From: Kribbella caucasensis
GTDB lineage: Bacteria > Actinomycetota > Actinomycetes > Propionibacteriales > Kribbellaceae
DNA: 64,000 bases
Direction: 5' to 3'
NCBI RefSeq assembly: GCF_004361855.1
Contig: NZ_SNWQ01000006.1
Location: forward strand, 310,001 to 374,000
Shown: in pieces, positions 25,648 to 34,303 of the stretch
Position numbering within the stretch: position 1 is the stretch's first letter
Layout: the number at the start of each line of letters is the position of its first letter
Notes under the pieces: model-generated
Told to the model about the DNA's origin: nothing
Seen by the model: only the letters and a program-made list of their open reading frames with translations
The model's database searches: none
Translations under genes and position numbers: made by a program

Positions 25648-26685
25648 ATGCGATGGATCGACGGGTTGGAAGCGGCCGCGGCCGAGAAGCTGCCGGAGCC
25701 GGTGCACCGCTACTACCGGCAGGGGTCCGCAGGCGGGATCAGCGTCGGCGAGGCGGTCGAGGCGTGGAACTCGTACCGCTTTCGGCCGCACATCCTGACC
25801 GATGTGTCGCAGGTCGAGCTCGGGACGACGGTCCTCGGCACTCCCGTCGACGTACCGGTGCTGGTGGCGCCGTCGACCCTGCAGCGGCAGGCGGATCCAG
25901 CCGGGGAGACGGCGATGGCGGCCGGCGTGGCCGCGGCCAACTCGGTGCTCGGGGTCTCCAGCAACGCCGGTACGCCGTTCGCCGAGATCGGCGCGACCGG
26001 GGTGCCGTGGTGGTTGCAGATCTACGTCGTGCGGAACCGCGACATCACCCTGCGGATGCTCGACGCCGCGGTGGAGGCGGGCGCGCGAGCCGTCGTACTG
26101 ACCGCGGACACCCCGGTCGTCGGCCGCAAGGAGGACGACGGGCCGACGGTGTGGGACGTGATCCAGCCGAGTCACCTGCTCGCGAACATCGATGAGGCCG
26201 ACTACACCGACGACGATTTCGCGAAAGCGGACGACCTGGGTCCGGACGTGATCGGCTGGCTGGCCGAGCGGACCGGGCTGCCCGTTGTGGTGAAGGGCGT
26301 ACTGCGCGGCGACGACGCCAAGCGTTGTGCCGACGCGGGCGCGGCCGGGGTGATCGTGTCGAACCACGGCGGCCGGCAACTCGACGGGTCGATCCCGACC
26401 GCGTGGGCGCTGCCGGAGGTCGCCGAGTCGCTCGCCGGGACCGGGACCGAGGTGTACGTCGACGGCGGGATCCGGCGCGGTGAACACGTGCTGGCCGCAC
26501 TCGCTCTCGGCGCCCGCGCGGTGTTCGTCGGCCGCCCGGCCCTGTGGGCGCTCACTGTCGGCGGCGCTGCCGGAGTCACCCGGTTGCTCGGCGATCTCGG
26601 CGACGAACTCGACCACGCCCTCCGCCTGATCGGCTGCCCTCGAGTCGACCAACTGTCCCCCGACCTACTGCGGTCGTATCGTTGA
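25648..26685 (+). CDS. FMN-dependent alpha-hydroxy acid oxidase/dehydrogenase
   Basis: 345 residues from the ATG at 25648 (GAGG upstream). Glycolate oxidase/LldD family: active-site signature SNHGGRQLDG (about 236-245), with its His and Arg binding the hydroxy acid, and the FMN-phosphate segments DGGIRRGEHVL and FVGRPALWA. It oxidises an L-2-hydroxy acid such as lactate, mandelate or a related acid; the substrate cannot be set from sequence. It is divergent from the PheRS-like gene, sharing its 214-base upstream region. Confidence 0.88.
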   Translation: MRWIDGLEAAAAEKLPEPVHRYYRQGSAGGISVGEAVEAWNSYRFRPHILTDVSQVELGTTVLGTPVDVPVLVAPSTLQRQADPAGETAMAAGVAAANSVLGVSSNAGTPFAEIGATGVPWWLQIYVVRNRDITLRMLDAAVEAGARAVVLTADTPVVGRKEDDGPTVWDVIQPSHLLANIDEADYTDDDFAKADDLGPDVIGWLAERTGLPVVVKGVLRGDDAKRCADAGAAGVIVSNHGGRQLDGSIPTAWALPEVAESLAGTGTEVYVDGGIRRGEHVLAALALGARAVFVGRPALWALTVGGAAGVTRLLGDLGDELDHALRLIGCPRVDQLSPDLLRSYR

Positions 26686-26741
26686 TCACGGCGTGGCTAC
26701 CGCGTGGCCGCGCCGTTGCGATGGGGACGCGGAAACGCGAA

Positions 26742-26767
26742 AGTCCCCGGTCCACGGACCGGGGACT
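26742..26767. terminator. terminator after rplA
   Basis: A perfect 12-base-pair stem, AGTCCCCGGTCC / GGACCGGGGACT with a two-base top, lies between the convergent hydroxy-acid oxidase gene and rplA. On the minus strand it is followed by TTTCGCGTTT, so it terminates the secE-nusG-rplKA unit; it may work in both directions. Confidence 0.8.
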
Positions 26768-26789
26768 CTCGTGGCTGACGGGGCGAGGC

Positions 26790-27515
26790 TCAGGCCTCGG
26801 CCGGGGCTTCCTCGTTGAGGCCGCGGGTCAGGTTGGGATCAACCTGGACGCCCGGACCCATCGTGGTCGAGAAGACCGTCTTCTTGATGTAGCGGCCCTT
26901 CGAGCTGGCCGGCTTGAGCCGCAGGATCTCCTCCAGCGCGGCGCTGTAGTTCTCCACCAGCTGGGCCTCGTCGAACGACGCCTTGCCGATGATGAAGTGC
27001 AGGTTCGCGTGCCGGTCGACCCGGAACTCGATCTTGCCGCCCTTGATCTCGGTCACGGCCTTGACCACGTCCGGGGTCACCGTGCCGGTCTTCGGGTTCG
27101 GCATCAGACCACGCGGGCCGAGCACCCGGCCGAGCCGGCCGACCTTGCCCATCAGGTCGGGGGTGGCGACGACGGCGTCGAAGTCGAGCCAGCCGTCGGT
27201 GACCTTCTTGATCAGGTCGTCGTCGCCGACGAAGTCGGCGCCGGCCTCCCTGGCGGCCTCGGCCTTCTCACCGGTGGCGAAGACGAGGACCCGTGCCGTC
27301 TTGCCGGTGCCGTGCGGAAGGTTGACGGTGCCGCGCACCATCTGGTCGGCCTTGCGGGGGTCGACCCCGAGGCGCATCGCGACGTCGACGGTGGAGTTGA
27401 ACTTCTTGCTGCCGGCGGCTTCCTTGGCCAGCCGGATCGCCTCGAGCGGCGTGTACAGCTTGTCGAAGTCGATCTTCTCCGCGATCGCGCGGTAGGCCTT
27501 GCTGCGCTGTGCCAT
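26790..27515 (-). CDS. rplA: 50S ribosomal protein L1
   Basis: 241 residues from the ATG at 27515, as in other L1 proteins starting [10 protein letters not shown]; the frame runs slightly further upstream. The signature [23 protein letters not shown] (about 118-140) is present. L1 binds 23S rRNA at the mobile stalk and represses the rplK-rplA mRNA. It lies 84 bases downstream of rplK. Confidence 0.97.
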   Translation of the reverse strand: MAQRSKAYRAIAEKIDFDKLYTPLEAIRLAKEAAGSKKFNSTVDVAMRLGVDPRKADQMVRGTVNLPHGTGKTARVLVFATGEKAEAAREAGADFVGDDDLIKKVTDGWLDFDAVVATPDLMGKVGRLGRVLGPRGLMPNPKTGTVTPDVVKAVTEIKGGKIEFRVDRHANLHFIIGKASFDEAQLVENYSAALEEILRLKPASSKGRYIKKTVFSTTMGPGVQVDPNLTRGLNEEAPAEA

Positions 27516-27599
27516 GTCTGTTTCCTCTCTGGGATGTGGTCCGTGGGCGGCGCTTCGCCCTGCCACAACTGCTGTTTCAGCGGGTACTGCGAGAGCCGG

Positions 27600-28031
27600 T
27601 CAGGCCTCGACGGTGATGCCCATCGAACGGGCGGTGCCCTCGATGATCTTCATCGCGGCGTCGATGTCCCGGGCGTTCAGGTCCGGCATCTTGGTGGTGG
27701 CGATCTCGCGGACCTGGTCCTTGGTGATCTTGCCGACCTTGTCCTTGTGCGGGACGGCCGAGCCCTTCTGCAGGCCGGCGGCCTTCTTGATCATCTCCGG
27801 CGCCGGCGGCGTCTTGGTGATGAAGGTGAAGGAGCGGTCTTCGTAGATGGTGATCTCGACCGGCACGACGTTGCCACGCATGGACTCTGTCTGCGCGTTG
27901 TACGCCTTGCAGAACTCCATGATGTTGACGCCGTGCGGACCGAGCGCGGTACCGACCGGCGGGGCCGGCGTCGCGGCGCCGGCCTGCAGCTGCACCTTGA
28001 CCAGGGCAGCGATCTTCTTCTTCGGAGGCAT
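27600..28031 (-). CDS. rplK: 50S ribosomal protein L11
   Basis: 143 residues, full length. N-terminal domain [38 protein letters not shown] sequence (about 12-45) with the conserved prolines of the thiostrepton-site hinge, and the C-terminal signature [24 protein letters not shown]. It forms the GTPase-associated centre with 23S rRNA. It starts 12 bases after the nusG stop. Confidence 0.97.
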   Translation of the reverse strand: MPPKKKIAALVKVQLQAGAATPAPPVGTALGPHGVNIMEFCKAYNAQTESMRGNVVPVEITIYEDRSFTFITKTPPAPEMIKKAAGLQKGSAVPHKDKVGKITKDQVREIATTKMPDLNARDIDAAMKIIEGTARSMGITVEA

Positions 28032-28043
28032 TCTTTCGGGTCC

Positions 28044-29210
28044 TTAGACTTTCTGGATCTGGTTGAAGCTGAGCTCGACCGGGGTCTCCCGGCCGAAGAT
28101 CTCGACCAGCGCCTTGATCCGCTGGGCGTCGGCATTGATCTCCGTGATCGTGGCGTGCAGGGTCGCGAACGGCCCGTCGACCACCATGACCGAGTCGCCC
28201 ACACCGAAATCGGCGACCTCGACCTTCTTCTTGGCCGCGGTCTTGGTGGGTGCGGCGCCGGTCTCGGCAGCCGCCGCCTCGGCCGCCGCCACGACGGCCG
28301 GAGCGAGCATCTTCTCGACCTCTTCGAGGCTGAGCGGTACGGGCTTCTGGCTGTTCCCGACGAAGCCGGTCACCGACGGCGTGTGCCGCACGGTCGACCA
28401 GGACTCGTCGGTCAGGTCCATCCGGACCAGCACGTAGCCGGGGAGGACGGTGCGCTTCACCATCCGGCGCTGCCCGTTCTTGATCTCGGCGACCTCTTCG
28501 GTCGGCACGATGATCTCGAAGATGTAGTCCTCCATGTTCAGGGAGTTGATCCGGTTCTCCAGGTTGCCCTTGACCCGGTTCTCCATCCCTGAGTACGTGT
28601 GCACCACGTACCAGTCGCCGATCTGGGACCGGAGCCGGCTGCGCAGCTCCTCCACCGGGTCGCCCGGCTCCTCCGGCTCGACCTCGACGGCGTCGTCCTC
28701 GGCGGCCGCGGCAGCGCCGTCGGCCGAGGAGAAGATCAGCTCGTCGGCGGCCGTCTCCGGCTCGTCGGTGCTGGGAGGCGTGGTCTCGGCGGTCTCGGCG
28801 GCGAGCTCGTCGGCGGCGTCGTCGACGTCCTCCGCGGTCACCACCTCGTCGTCCTCGGCCGGGTCGGCCGCGGCGACCACCACGACCGGCTCGTCGTCGG
28901 AGTCGTCCTCGTCGGCGACGCCGTCCTCGGCCTCGTCGTCCGCCGAGTACTCCTCGTCGGCCGGGTCCGCGTCGTCGCCCTCGACCAGGGTGTCCTCGTC
29001 GTCGATCTCCGCGAACGGGTCGTCGTCATCATCGTCTGCGGCGACGGCATCGTCGTCGGAGTCGTCGAGGCCCGCGAACGGGTCGTCGTCATCGTCGTCG
29101 TCCGAGTCGTCGAGGTCGAGATCGAGGGTGAGATCGAGGTCGTCGGCGTCAGCGGACACGTCGAAGTCGTCCTCGTGGTCGAGGACATCGTCGTCGCGCT
29201 GGTCGGACAC
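28044..29210 (-). CDS. nusG: NusG with a very long acidic N-terminal extension
   Basis: 388 residues from the GTG at 29210, which has GGAG six bases upstream; an ATG five codons earlier has no ribosome site. The conserved part is C-terminal: NGN domain from [15 protein letters not shown] (about 198-300) and KOW domain ([22 protein letters not shown], about 333-385), with an Ala/Thr/Lys insert between them. The first about 185 residues are almost pure Asp/Glu/Ala/Val, contain one Arg and no Lys, and repeat DDDPFA. NusG binds RNA polymerase and Rho; the extension is far longer than in E. coli NusG (181 residues). Confidence 0.93.
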   Translation of the reverse strand: MSDQRDDDVLDHEDDFDVSADADDLDLTLDLDLDDSDDDDDDDPFAGLDDSDDDAVAADDDDDDPFAEIDDEDTLVEGDDADPADEEYSADDEAEDGVADEDDSDDEPVVVVAAADPAEDDEVVTAEDVDDAADELAAETAETTPPSTDEPETAADELIFSSADGAAAAAEDDAVEVEPEEPGDPVEELRSRLRSQIGDWYVVHTYSGMENRVKGNLENRINSLNMEDYIFEIIVPTEEVAEIKNGQRRMVKRTVLPGYVLVRMDLTDESWSTVRHTPSVTGFVGNSQKPVPLSLEEVEKMLAPAVVAAAEAAAAETGAAPTKTAAKKKVEVADFGVGDSVMVVDGPFATLHATITEINADAQRIKALVEIFGRETPVELSFNQIQKV

Positions 29211-29327
29211 GTTGTACTCCGTCATCTGTGCATCGGGCCGTCGGCTGGTGGGTTCGGCGGGCCCAGCTGGAACTGGTGGTACCTCGGCGGGCTGTTCACC
29301 CGGCTCGGTCGCGGGCGGGCCGCGAAC

Positions 29328-29570
29328 TCAGCCGAAGATCTTGAACATCGCCCACCCGAAGGCGAGGTCGAGGACCGACACGATCGCGATGACGAACACC
29401 ACGAAGGTCAGCACGACCACGAAGTAGGTGGAAAGCTGCTTGCGGGTCGGCCAGACGACCTTCCGGAGCTCGGCGACCACCTGGCGGTAGAAGCGCAGCA
29501 GGCCACGGCCCGACTTGCCTTCCGCAGGTTTGCCGGCGCCGGAGGGTGCCGGGGTGCGCGTCTCCGTCAC
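29328..29570 (-). CDS. secE: preprotein translocase subunit SecE
   Basis: 80 residues. The conserved amphipathic helix FYRQVVAELRKVVWPTRKQL (about 27-46) is followed by a single membrane segment (about 50-75). SecE clamps SecY in the translocon. It lies upstream of nusG, the standard secE-nusG-rplK-rplA order, and downstream of tRNA-Trp. Confidence 0.96.
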   Translation of the reverse strand: MTETRTPAPSGAGKPAEGKSGRGLLRFYRQVVAELRKVVWPTRKQLSTYFVVVLTFVVFVIAIVSVLDLAFGWAMFKIFG

Positions 29571-29625
29571 GACCTACCTCTTTCGCTAGCGGCGGCCTGA
29601 CCAGCCCTGCGCCGGTCAGGATTTG

Positions 29626-29698
29626 CAGGGCACGAGGGACTTGAACCCCCAACCTTCGGTTTTGGAGACCGATGCTCTGCCAGTTGAGCTAGTGCCCT
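29626..29698 (-). tRNA. trnW: tRNA-Trp (anticodon CCA)
   Basis: 73 bases on the minus strand: acceptor AGGGCAC/GTGCCCT, D stem GCTC/GAGC, anticodon stem TCGGT/ACCGA with loop CTCCAAA (anticodon CCA), T arm GGGGG-TTCAAGT-CCCTC. The discriminator is G, as expected for bacterial tRNA-Trp. CCA is not encoded. It precedes secE, the usual location in actinobacteria. Confidence 0.97.
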
Positions 29699-29774
29699 CT
29701 GCAAACATCCCCGGACGCCGCTGAACCTGATCTCGGGCATGCCGGATCAGGGCCATCTACGCCCGGACTAGAAG

Positions 29775-29804
29775 AGTGTACGGGGTCGAAGCCACCTGGT
29801 CGAA
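29775..29804 (-). promoter_or_regulatory. candidate promoter for tRNA-Trp-secE-nusG-rplKA
   Basis: On the minus strand TTCGAC (29799-29804) and TACACT (29775-29780) are separated by 18 bases and lie about 77 bases upstream of tRNA-Trp. The -10 is a good match to TANNNT; the -35 is moderate. Confidence 0.5.
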
Positions 29805-29993
29805 CTGAGGCTCCAGCCCCGGCCACGCTCCCATCGAGCGCCGTACCGCGACCGGAACCATACCGTCTCCACCTCTGGCCAACGCCCACCACCCCCGCGT
29901 TCGTTCCCGGCCGGCCGGGGCCGGGTGGACACCTGCCGGTCATTGGCCGATACCCGGATGTCAGCGGGCGGGCCGGGGTGCCAGGATGGGCCC

Positions 29994-31187
29994 ATGGCTT
30001 CCCGCATCTCCGCACGTATCGGTGCAATCAGTGAATCGGCCACGCTCGCGGTCGACGCCAAGGCGAAGGCGCTCAAGGCGGCCGGTCGCCCGGTGATCGG
30101 CTTCGGCGCCGGCGAACCGGACTTCCCGACCCCGGACTACATCGTCGAGGCCGCCGTCGAGGCCGCCCGCGATCCGAAGAACCACCGCTACAGCCCGGCC
30201 GGCGGCCTGCCGGAGCTGAAGCAGGCGATCGTGGCGAAGACCAAGCGGGATTCCGGCTACGAGATCGAGGCGAGCCAGGTGCTCGTCACCAACGGCGGCA
30301 AGCACGCCGTCTACAACGCGTTCGCGACGCTGCTCGACCCGGGCGACGAGGTGCTGCTGCCGGCGCCGTACTGGACCACCTACCCGGAGGCGATCAAGCT
30401 GGCCGGCGGGGTCCCGGTCGAGGTGCTCGCCGACGAGACGCAGAACTACCTGGTCACCGTCGAGCAGCTTGAGGCGGCCCGGACGGACAAGACCAAGGCG
30501 CTGCTGTTCTGCTCCCCGTCGAACCCGACCGGCGCGGTGGACAGCCCCGAGGCGGTCGCCGCGATCGGCCGCTGGGCGCTGGAGCACGACATCTGGGTGC
30601 TCACCGACGAGATCTACGAGCACCTGACGTACGGCGACACCAAGTCGACCTCGATCCCGGTCGCCGTCCCCGAGCTCGCTGACCGGACCGTGGTCCTCAA
30701 CGGCGTCGCCAAGACGTACGCGATGACCGGCTGGCGGGTCGGCTGGATGATCGGCCCGAAGGACGTCATCAAGGCCGCCACCAACCTGCAGTCGCACCAG
30801 ACCTCGAACGTCAGCAACGTCGCCCAGCGGGCCGCGATCGCCGCGCTGACCGGCGACCTGAGCGCCGTCGACGAGATGAAGAAGGCGTTCGACCGGCGCC
30901 GGCAGACGATGGTGAAGCTGCTGAACGAGATCCCCGGCGTCGAGTGCCCCGAGCCGACCGGCGCGTTCTACGCATACCCGTCGGTCAAGGGGGTGCTCGG
31001 CAAGGAGATCAACGGCCGGACGCCGACCACGTCGGCCGAGCTGGCCGAGATCATCCTCGACGACGCCGAGGTCGCGGTCGTCCCGGGCGAGGCCTTCGGC
31101 GCCCCGGGCTACCTGCGCCTGTCCTACGCACTGGGCGACGACGACCTCACCGAAGGCGTCAACCGCATCGCCAAGCTCCTGAGCTGA
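29994..31187 (+). CDS. class I/II aminotransferase, aspartate aminotransferase type
   Basis: 397 residues from the ATG at 29994 (GGATGGG upstream). Fold-type I PLP aminotransferase of the I-gamma group: [12 protein letters not shown] near residue 35, [24 protein letters not shown] and the PLP-lysine segment [16 protein letters not shown] (about 232-247), with Arg in YLRLSYALG for carboxylate binding. It interconverts aspartate and oxaloacetate with glutamate/2-oxoglutarate. It is followed by a terminator. Confidence 0.9.
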   Translation: MASRISARIGAISESATLAVDAKAKALKAAGRPVIGFGAGEPDFPTPDYIVEAAVEAARDPKNHRYSPAGGLPELKQAIVAKTKRDSGYEIEASQVLVTNGGKHAVYNAFATLLDPGDEVLLPAPYWTTYPEAIKLAGGVPVEVLADETQNYLVTVEQLEAARTDKTKALLFCSPSNPTGAVDSPEAVAAIGRWALEHDIWVLTDEIYEHLTYGDTKSTSIPVAVPELADRTVVLNGVAKTYAMTGWRVGWMIGPKDVIKAATNLQSHQTSNVSNVAQRAAIAALTGDLSAVDEMKKAFDRRRQTMVKLLNEIPGVECPEPTGAFYAYPSVKGVLGKEINGRTPTTSAELAEIILDDAEVAVVPGEAFGAPGYLRLSYALGDDDLTEGVNRIAKLLS

Positions 31188-31235
31188 TTCCTTCCCCACC
31201 CCACCGCCCCGGTCGCTGACCCTGTCTGCCGAATT

Positions 31236-31266
31236 CGGGCCGTCCACCGCTGAGGTGGGCGGCCCG
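31236..31266 (+). terminator. terminator after aminotransferase
   Basis: A 13-base-pair stem (CGGGCCGTCCACC / GGTGGGCGGCCCG, one G-T pair) with a five-base loop is followed by ATTTCTTTCT. It is a clear rho-independent type terminator. Confidence 0.8.
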
Positions 31267-31304
31267 ATTTCTTTCTCAGCCGACTGGATCGGTAACCTTC
31301 TGTG

Positions 31305-32354
31305 ATGGCGCCTCGGGATTTGCGGCTGTTGCCCAAGACCCATCTACATCTGCATTTCTCCGGCTCGATGCGGCACCTCACCCTCGTCGAGCTGGCCGAC
31401 AAGCACGGTGTCCGGTTGCCCGACGCGCTGCGGACCGACTGGCCGCCGGAGTTGTCCGCGGCCGACGAGCGCGGCTGGTTCCGGTTCCAGCGGCTGTACG
31501 ACATCGCCCGTTCCGTGCTCCGTACCGAGGACGACGTACGCCGCCTGGTCCGCGAGGCAGCCGAGGACGACAAGGCCGACGGATCCCGCTGGCTGGAGAT
31601 CCAGGTCGACCCCTCGGGGTACGCGAACCGCTTCCACGGCATCACCCCGTTCACCGATCTCGTCCTGGACGCCGCCCGCGACGCGGCACAGTCCACCGGC
31701 ATCGCAGTACAAGTGGTGATCGCCGCCAACCGCACCCGCCATCCCCTCGACGCACGGACCCTCGCCCGGCTGGCGGCGCAGTACGTCGGCCGTGGCGTCG
31801 TCGGATTCGGTCTGTCCAACGACGAACGGCGCGGGACCACGTCGGAGTTCGCCCCGGCGTTCCGGATCGCCCGCAACGCCGGGCTGCTCGCGGTCCCGCA
31901 CGGCGGCGAGCTCTGCGGGCCCGCGACCGTCCGCACCTGTCTGGACGAGCTCGGCGCGGGCCGGATCGGTCACGGCGTCCGCTCGGTCGAGAACCCCGAG
32001 CTGCTGAAGCGCATCGTCGACGCCCAGGTCGCCCTCGAGGTCTGCCCCGCGTCCAACGTGTCGCTCGGCGTCTACCACCGCCCCGAAGAAGTGCCGCTCC
32101 GCCAGTTGTACGAGGCGGGTGCCCGGATCGCACTCGGTGCCGATGACCCCTTGCTCTTCGGTTCCCGCTTGGCCGAGCAGTACGAAACGGCCCGCTCCGT
32201 CCACGCCTTCACCGACGAGGAACTGGCCGACCTGGCCCGCAGTTCCGTCCTCGCCTCCACCGCCCCCGACGAGGTCCGCAAGACCCTCCTCACCGAGATC
32301 GACACCTGGCTCGGCGTCCCCCAAACCGCCCCCACTCCGGCACCGACGTACTGA
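31305..32354 (+). CDS. adenosine deaminase family protein
   Basis: 349 residues from the ATG at 31305; a GTG one codon earlier is possible. Metal and catalytic motifs of the ADA family are present: KTHLHLHFSGS (HxH, about 11-21), HGGELCGP (about 198-205, proton-shuttle Glu), GHGVRSVEN (His) and LGADDPLLFGS (Asp pair, about 278-288). The third position reads GADDP where classical ADA has NTDDP. It deaminates adenosine or a related purine nucleoside. Confidence 0.87.
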   Translation: MAPRDLRLLPKTHLHLHFSGSMRHLTLVELADKHGVRLPDALRTDWPPELSAADERGWFRFQRLYDIARSVLRTEDDVRRLVREAAEDDKADGSRWLEIQVDPSGYANRFHGITPFTDLVLDAARDAAQSTGIAVQVVIAANRTRHPLDARTLARLAAQYVGRGVVGFGLSNDERRGTTSEFAPAFRIARNAGLLAVPHGGELCGPATVRTCLDELGAGRIGHGVRSVENPELLKRIVDAQVALEVCPASNVSLGVYHRPEEVPLRQLYEAGARIALGADDPLLFGSRLAEQYETARSVHAFTDEELADLARSSVLASTAPDEVRKTLLTEIDTWLGVPQTAPTPAPTY

Positions 32355-32414
32355 GCCTTTCCTCCCGCGTCAGGGACCATTGCGTGCGCTGGGTGCCGGG
32401 CTTACGTTGCGTTC

Positions 32415-33785
32415 ATGACGCCGACGAAGATCCTGCTGCCTGAGGACGAGTTGCCGACCCGGTGGTACAACGTGCTCCACGATCTGCCGACGCCGCCACC
32501 ACCGGTGTTGCACCCAGGGACCGGGCAGCCGGTCGGGCCGGACGACCTGGCGCCGCTGTTCCCGATGGACCTGATCCTGCAAGAGGTGTCGCAGGACCAG
32601 TACATCGACATCCCCGGCGAGGTGCTCGACGTCTACCGACTCTGGCGGCCGAGTCCGCTGTACCGCGCGCATCGGCTGGAGAAGGCGCTCGACACCCCGG
32701 CCCGGATCTACTACAAGTACGAAGGTGTCTCCCCCGCCGGGTCGCACAAGCCGAACACCGCCGTACCGCAGGCCTACTACAACGCGAAGGCCGGCGTCCG
32801 GAAGCTGACCACGGAGACCGGCGCAGGCCAATGGGGTACTGCGTTCGCGTTCGCGTGCGCGCAGTTCGGCCTGGAGTGCGAGGTCTGGCAGGTGCGGGCG
32901 TCGTACGACCAGAAGCCGTACCGCCGGACGATGATGGAGGTCTTCGGCGCGACCGTGCACCCGAGCCCGTCGGAGCTGACCGAGGCCGGCCGCAAGATCC
33001 TGGCCGGCGACCCGGACTCCACCGGCTCGCTCGGGATCGCGATCAGCGAGGCGGTCGAGGTCGCCCTCCAGGACGAGGCGACCCACTACGCGCTCGGCAG
33101 CGTGCTGAACCACGTCCTGCTGCACCAGACGATCATCGGCGAGGAAGCGCTGATCCAACTCGCGATGGTCGGCGAGACGCCGGACCTGCTCGTCGGTTGC
33201 ACCGGGGGCGGCTCGAACTTCGGCGGCCTCGCCTTCCCCTTCATGCGGGAGAAGTGGGCTGGGCGGATGGCCCCGGTGATCCGGGCGGTCGAGCCGGCCG
33301 CGTGCCCCTCGCTGACCCAGGGGACCTACGCGTACGACTTCGGCGACACGATCGGGATGACGCCGTTGATGAAGATGCACACCCTCGGCCACGACTTCGT
33401 CCCGGACCCGATCCACGCCGGCGGGCTGCGGTACCACGGGATGAGCCCGCTGATCAGCCACCTGTACGAGACCGGCGAGCTCGAGGCCGTCGCCAAGGCG
33501 CAGTCCGAGTGCTTCGCGGCCGGCGTACTGTTCGCGCGCGCCGAGGGGATCCTGCCCGCGCCCGAGCCGACGCACGCGCTGGCCGCCGCGATCGAGGAAG
33601 CCCAGCGCTGCAAGGAGTCCGGCGAGGAGAAGGTCATCCTCACCGCACTCTGCGGCCACGGCCACCTCGACCTCGCGGCCTACGACGCCTACCTCACCGG
33701 CACCATGACCGACCGCGCGTGGGACGACGCCGATATCCAGGCCTCAGTCGCCGCAGCGCTCGAACGCCTTCCGGCCGTCAATTAG
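32415..33785 (+). CDS. trpB2: tryptophan synthase beta-like protein (TrpB2)
   Basis: 456 residues, about 50 longer than TrpB1, the mark of the TrpB2 group. PLP-Lys segment [13 protein letters not shown] (about 105-117), TETGAGQWG (about 133-141) and phosphate-binding CTGGGSNFG (about 259-267). TrpB2 enzymes make tryptophan from indole and serine without a stable TrpA complex. The gene stands alone with no other trp genes. Its stop overlaps the stop of the convergent gene by four bases. Confidence 0.92.
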   Translation: MTPTKILLPEDELPTRWYNVLHDLPTPPPPVLHPGTGQPVGPDDLAPLFPMDLILQEVSQDQYIDIPGEVLDVYRLWRPSPLYRAHRLEKALDTPARIYYKYEGVSPAGSHKPNTAVPQAYYNAKAGVRKLTTETGAGQWGTAFAFACAQFGLECEVWQVRASYDQKPYRRTMMEVFGATVHPSPSELTEAGRKILAGDPDSTGSLGIAISEAVEVALQDEATHYALGSVLNHVLLHQTIIGEEALIQLAMVGETPDLLVGCTGGGSNFGGLAFPFMREKWAGRMAPVIRAVEPAACPSLTQGTYAYDFGDTIGMTPLMKMHTLGHDFVPDPIHAGGLRYHGMSPLISHLYETGELEAVAKAQSECFAAGVLFARAEGILPAPEPTHALAAAIEEAQRCKESGEEKVILTALCGHGHLDLAAYDAYLTGTMTDRAWDDADIQASVAAALERLPAVN

Positions 33786-34294
33786 AGCCGGCCACGCTTC
33801 CACCACGGTTTGGGCTTCTTCGGCACGGCCGCCAGCCAGTCGCCGGGGATCGCCCAGCCGTTGGCGGCCAGCCGGTCGAAGTACTGCTCCTTCAGGCTGT
33901 CCGGCAACCAGTACGTCGCCCGGCTCCGATCGACCACCTCGAAGTACGTCGTACGCCGGCCGCGGCTCCACACGGTCGCGGAGCGCGAGCAGTACGCCAG
34001 CCGCGTGTAGTCCCAGCGCGCCTGCTCATCCGTCAGGTCGAACCAACGCTCGTACGCCGTGAACGGCCCCGTCTTCGGCAACGGCTCGCGGCCCAGCTCG
34101 TCGATCAACTGCCGCACCACGGCCCGGTCGTCCGTCATCTCGTCCGGCAGCAACAGCTGGCGTGGGTCGAGCACGACCTCCTCGACCCACGGCCCGGCCA
34201 CGTCCAGGAACGTCTCCAGCAACGCGAACGCGACTTCCGCGCGAGCGAAGTTCCCCAGCTCCGCCCGCAGCGTCGTCACCGCTTCCTCGGCCAC
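33782..34294 (-). CDS. hypothetical protein
   Basis: 170 residues, soluble, no signal peptide or membrane segment. It is rich in Trp, Tyr and Arg in the second half ([20 protein letters not shown]) and ends in a basic Lys/Pro/Trp tail. I do not recognise the family. It is encoded downstream of two glycoside-hydrolase-like genes, ten bases after the last one, so it could be carried on their transcript, but nothing in it suggests sugar chemistry. Confidence 0.65.
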   Translation of the reverse strand: MAEEAVTTLRAELGNFARAEVAFALLETFLDVAGPWVEEVVLDPRQLLLPDEMTDDRAVVRQLIDELGREPLPKTGPFTAYERWFDLTDEQARWDYTRLAYCSRSATVWSRGRRTTYFEVVDRSRATYWLPDSLKEQYFDRLAANGWAIPGDWLAAVPKKPKPWWKRGRL

Positions 34295-34303
34295 CCCTGA
34301 ACC

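Noticed and set aside
28534..29427. Ser-rich frame on the plus strand across nusG
   Set aside because: It is the mirror of the Asp/Glu codon runs of the NusG extension; poly-Ser is what GAC/GAG codons give on the complement.
32462..34300. 612-codon open frame across trpB2 and the following gene on the plus strand
   Set aside because: It is out of frame with the conserved TrpB2 motifs and runs antisense through the next gene; composition is Arg/Pro-rich noise.
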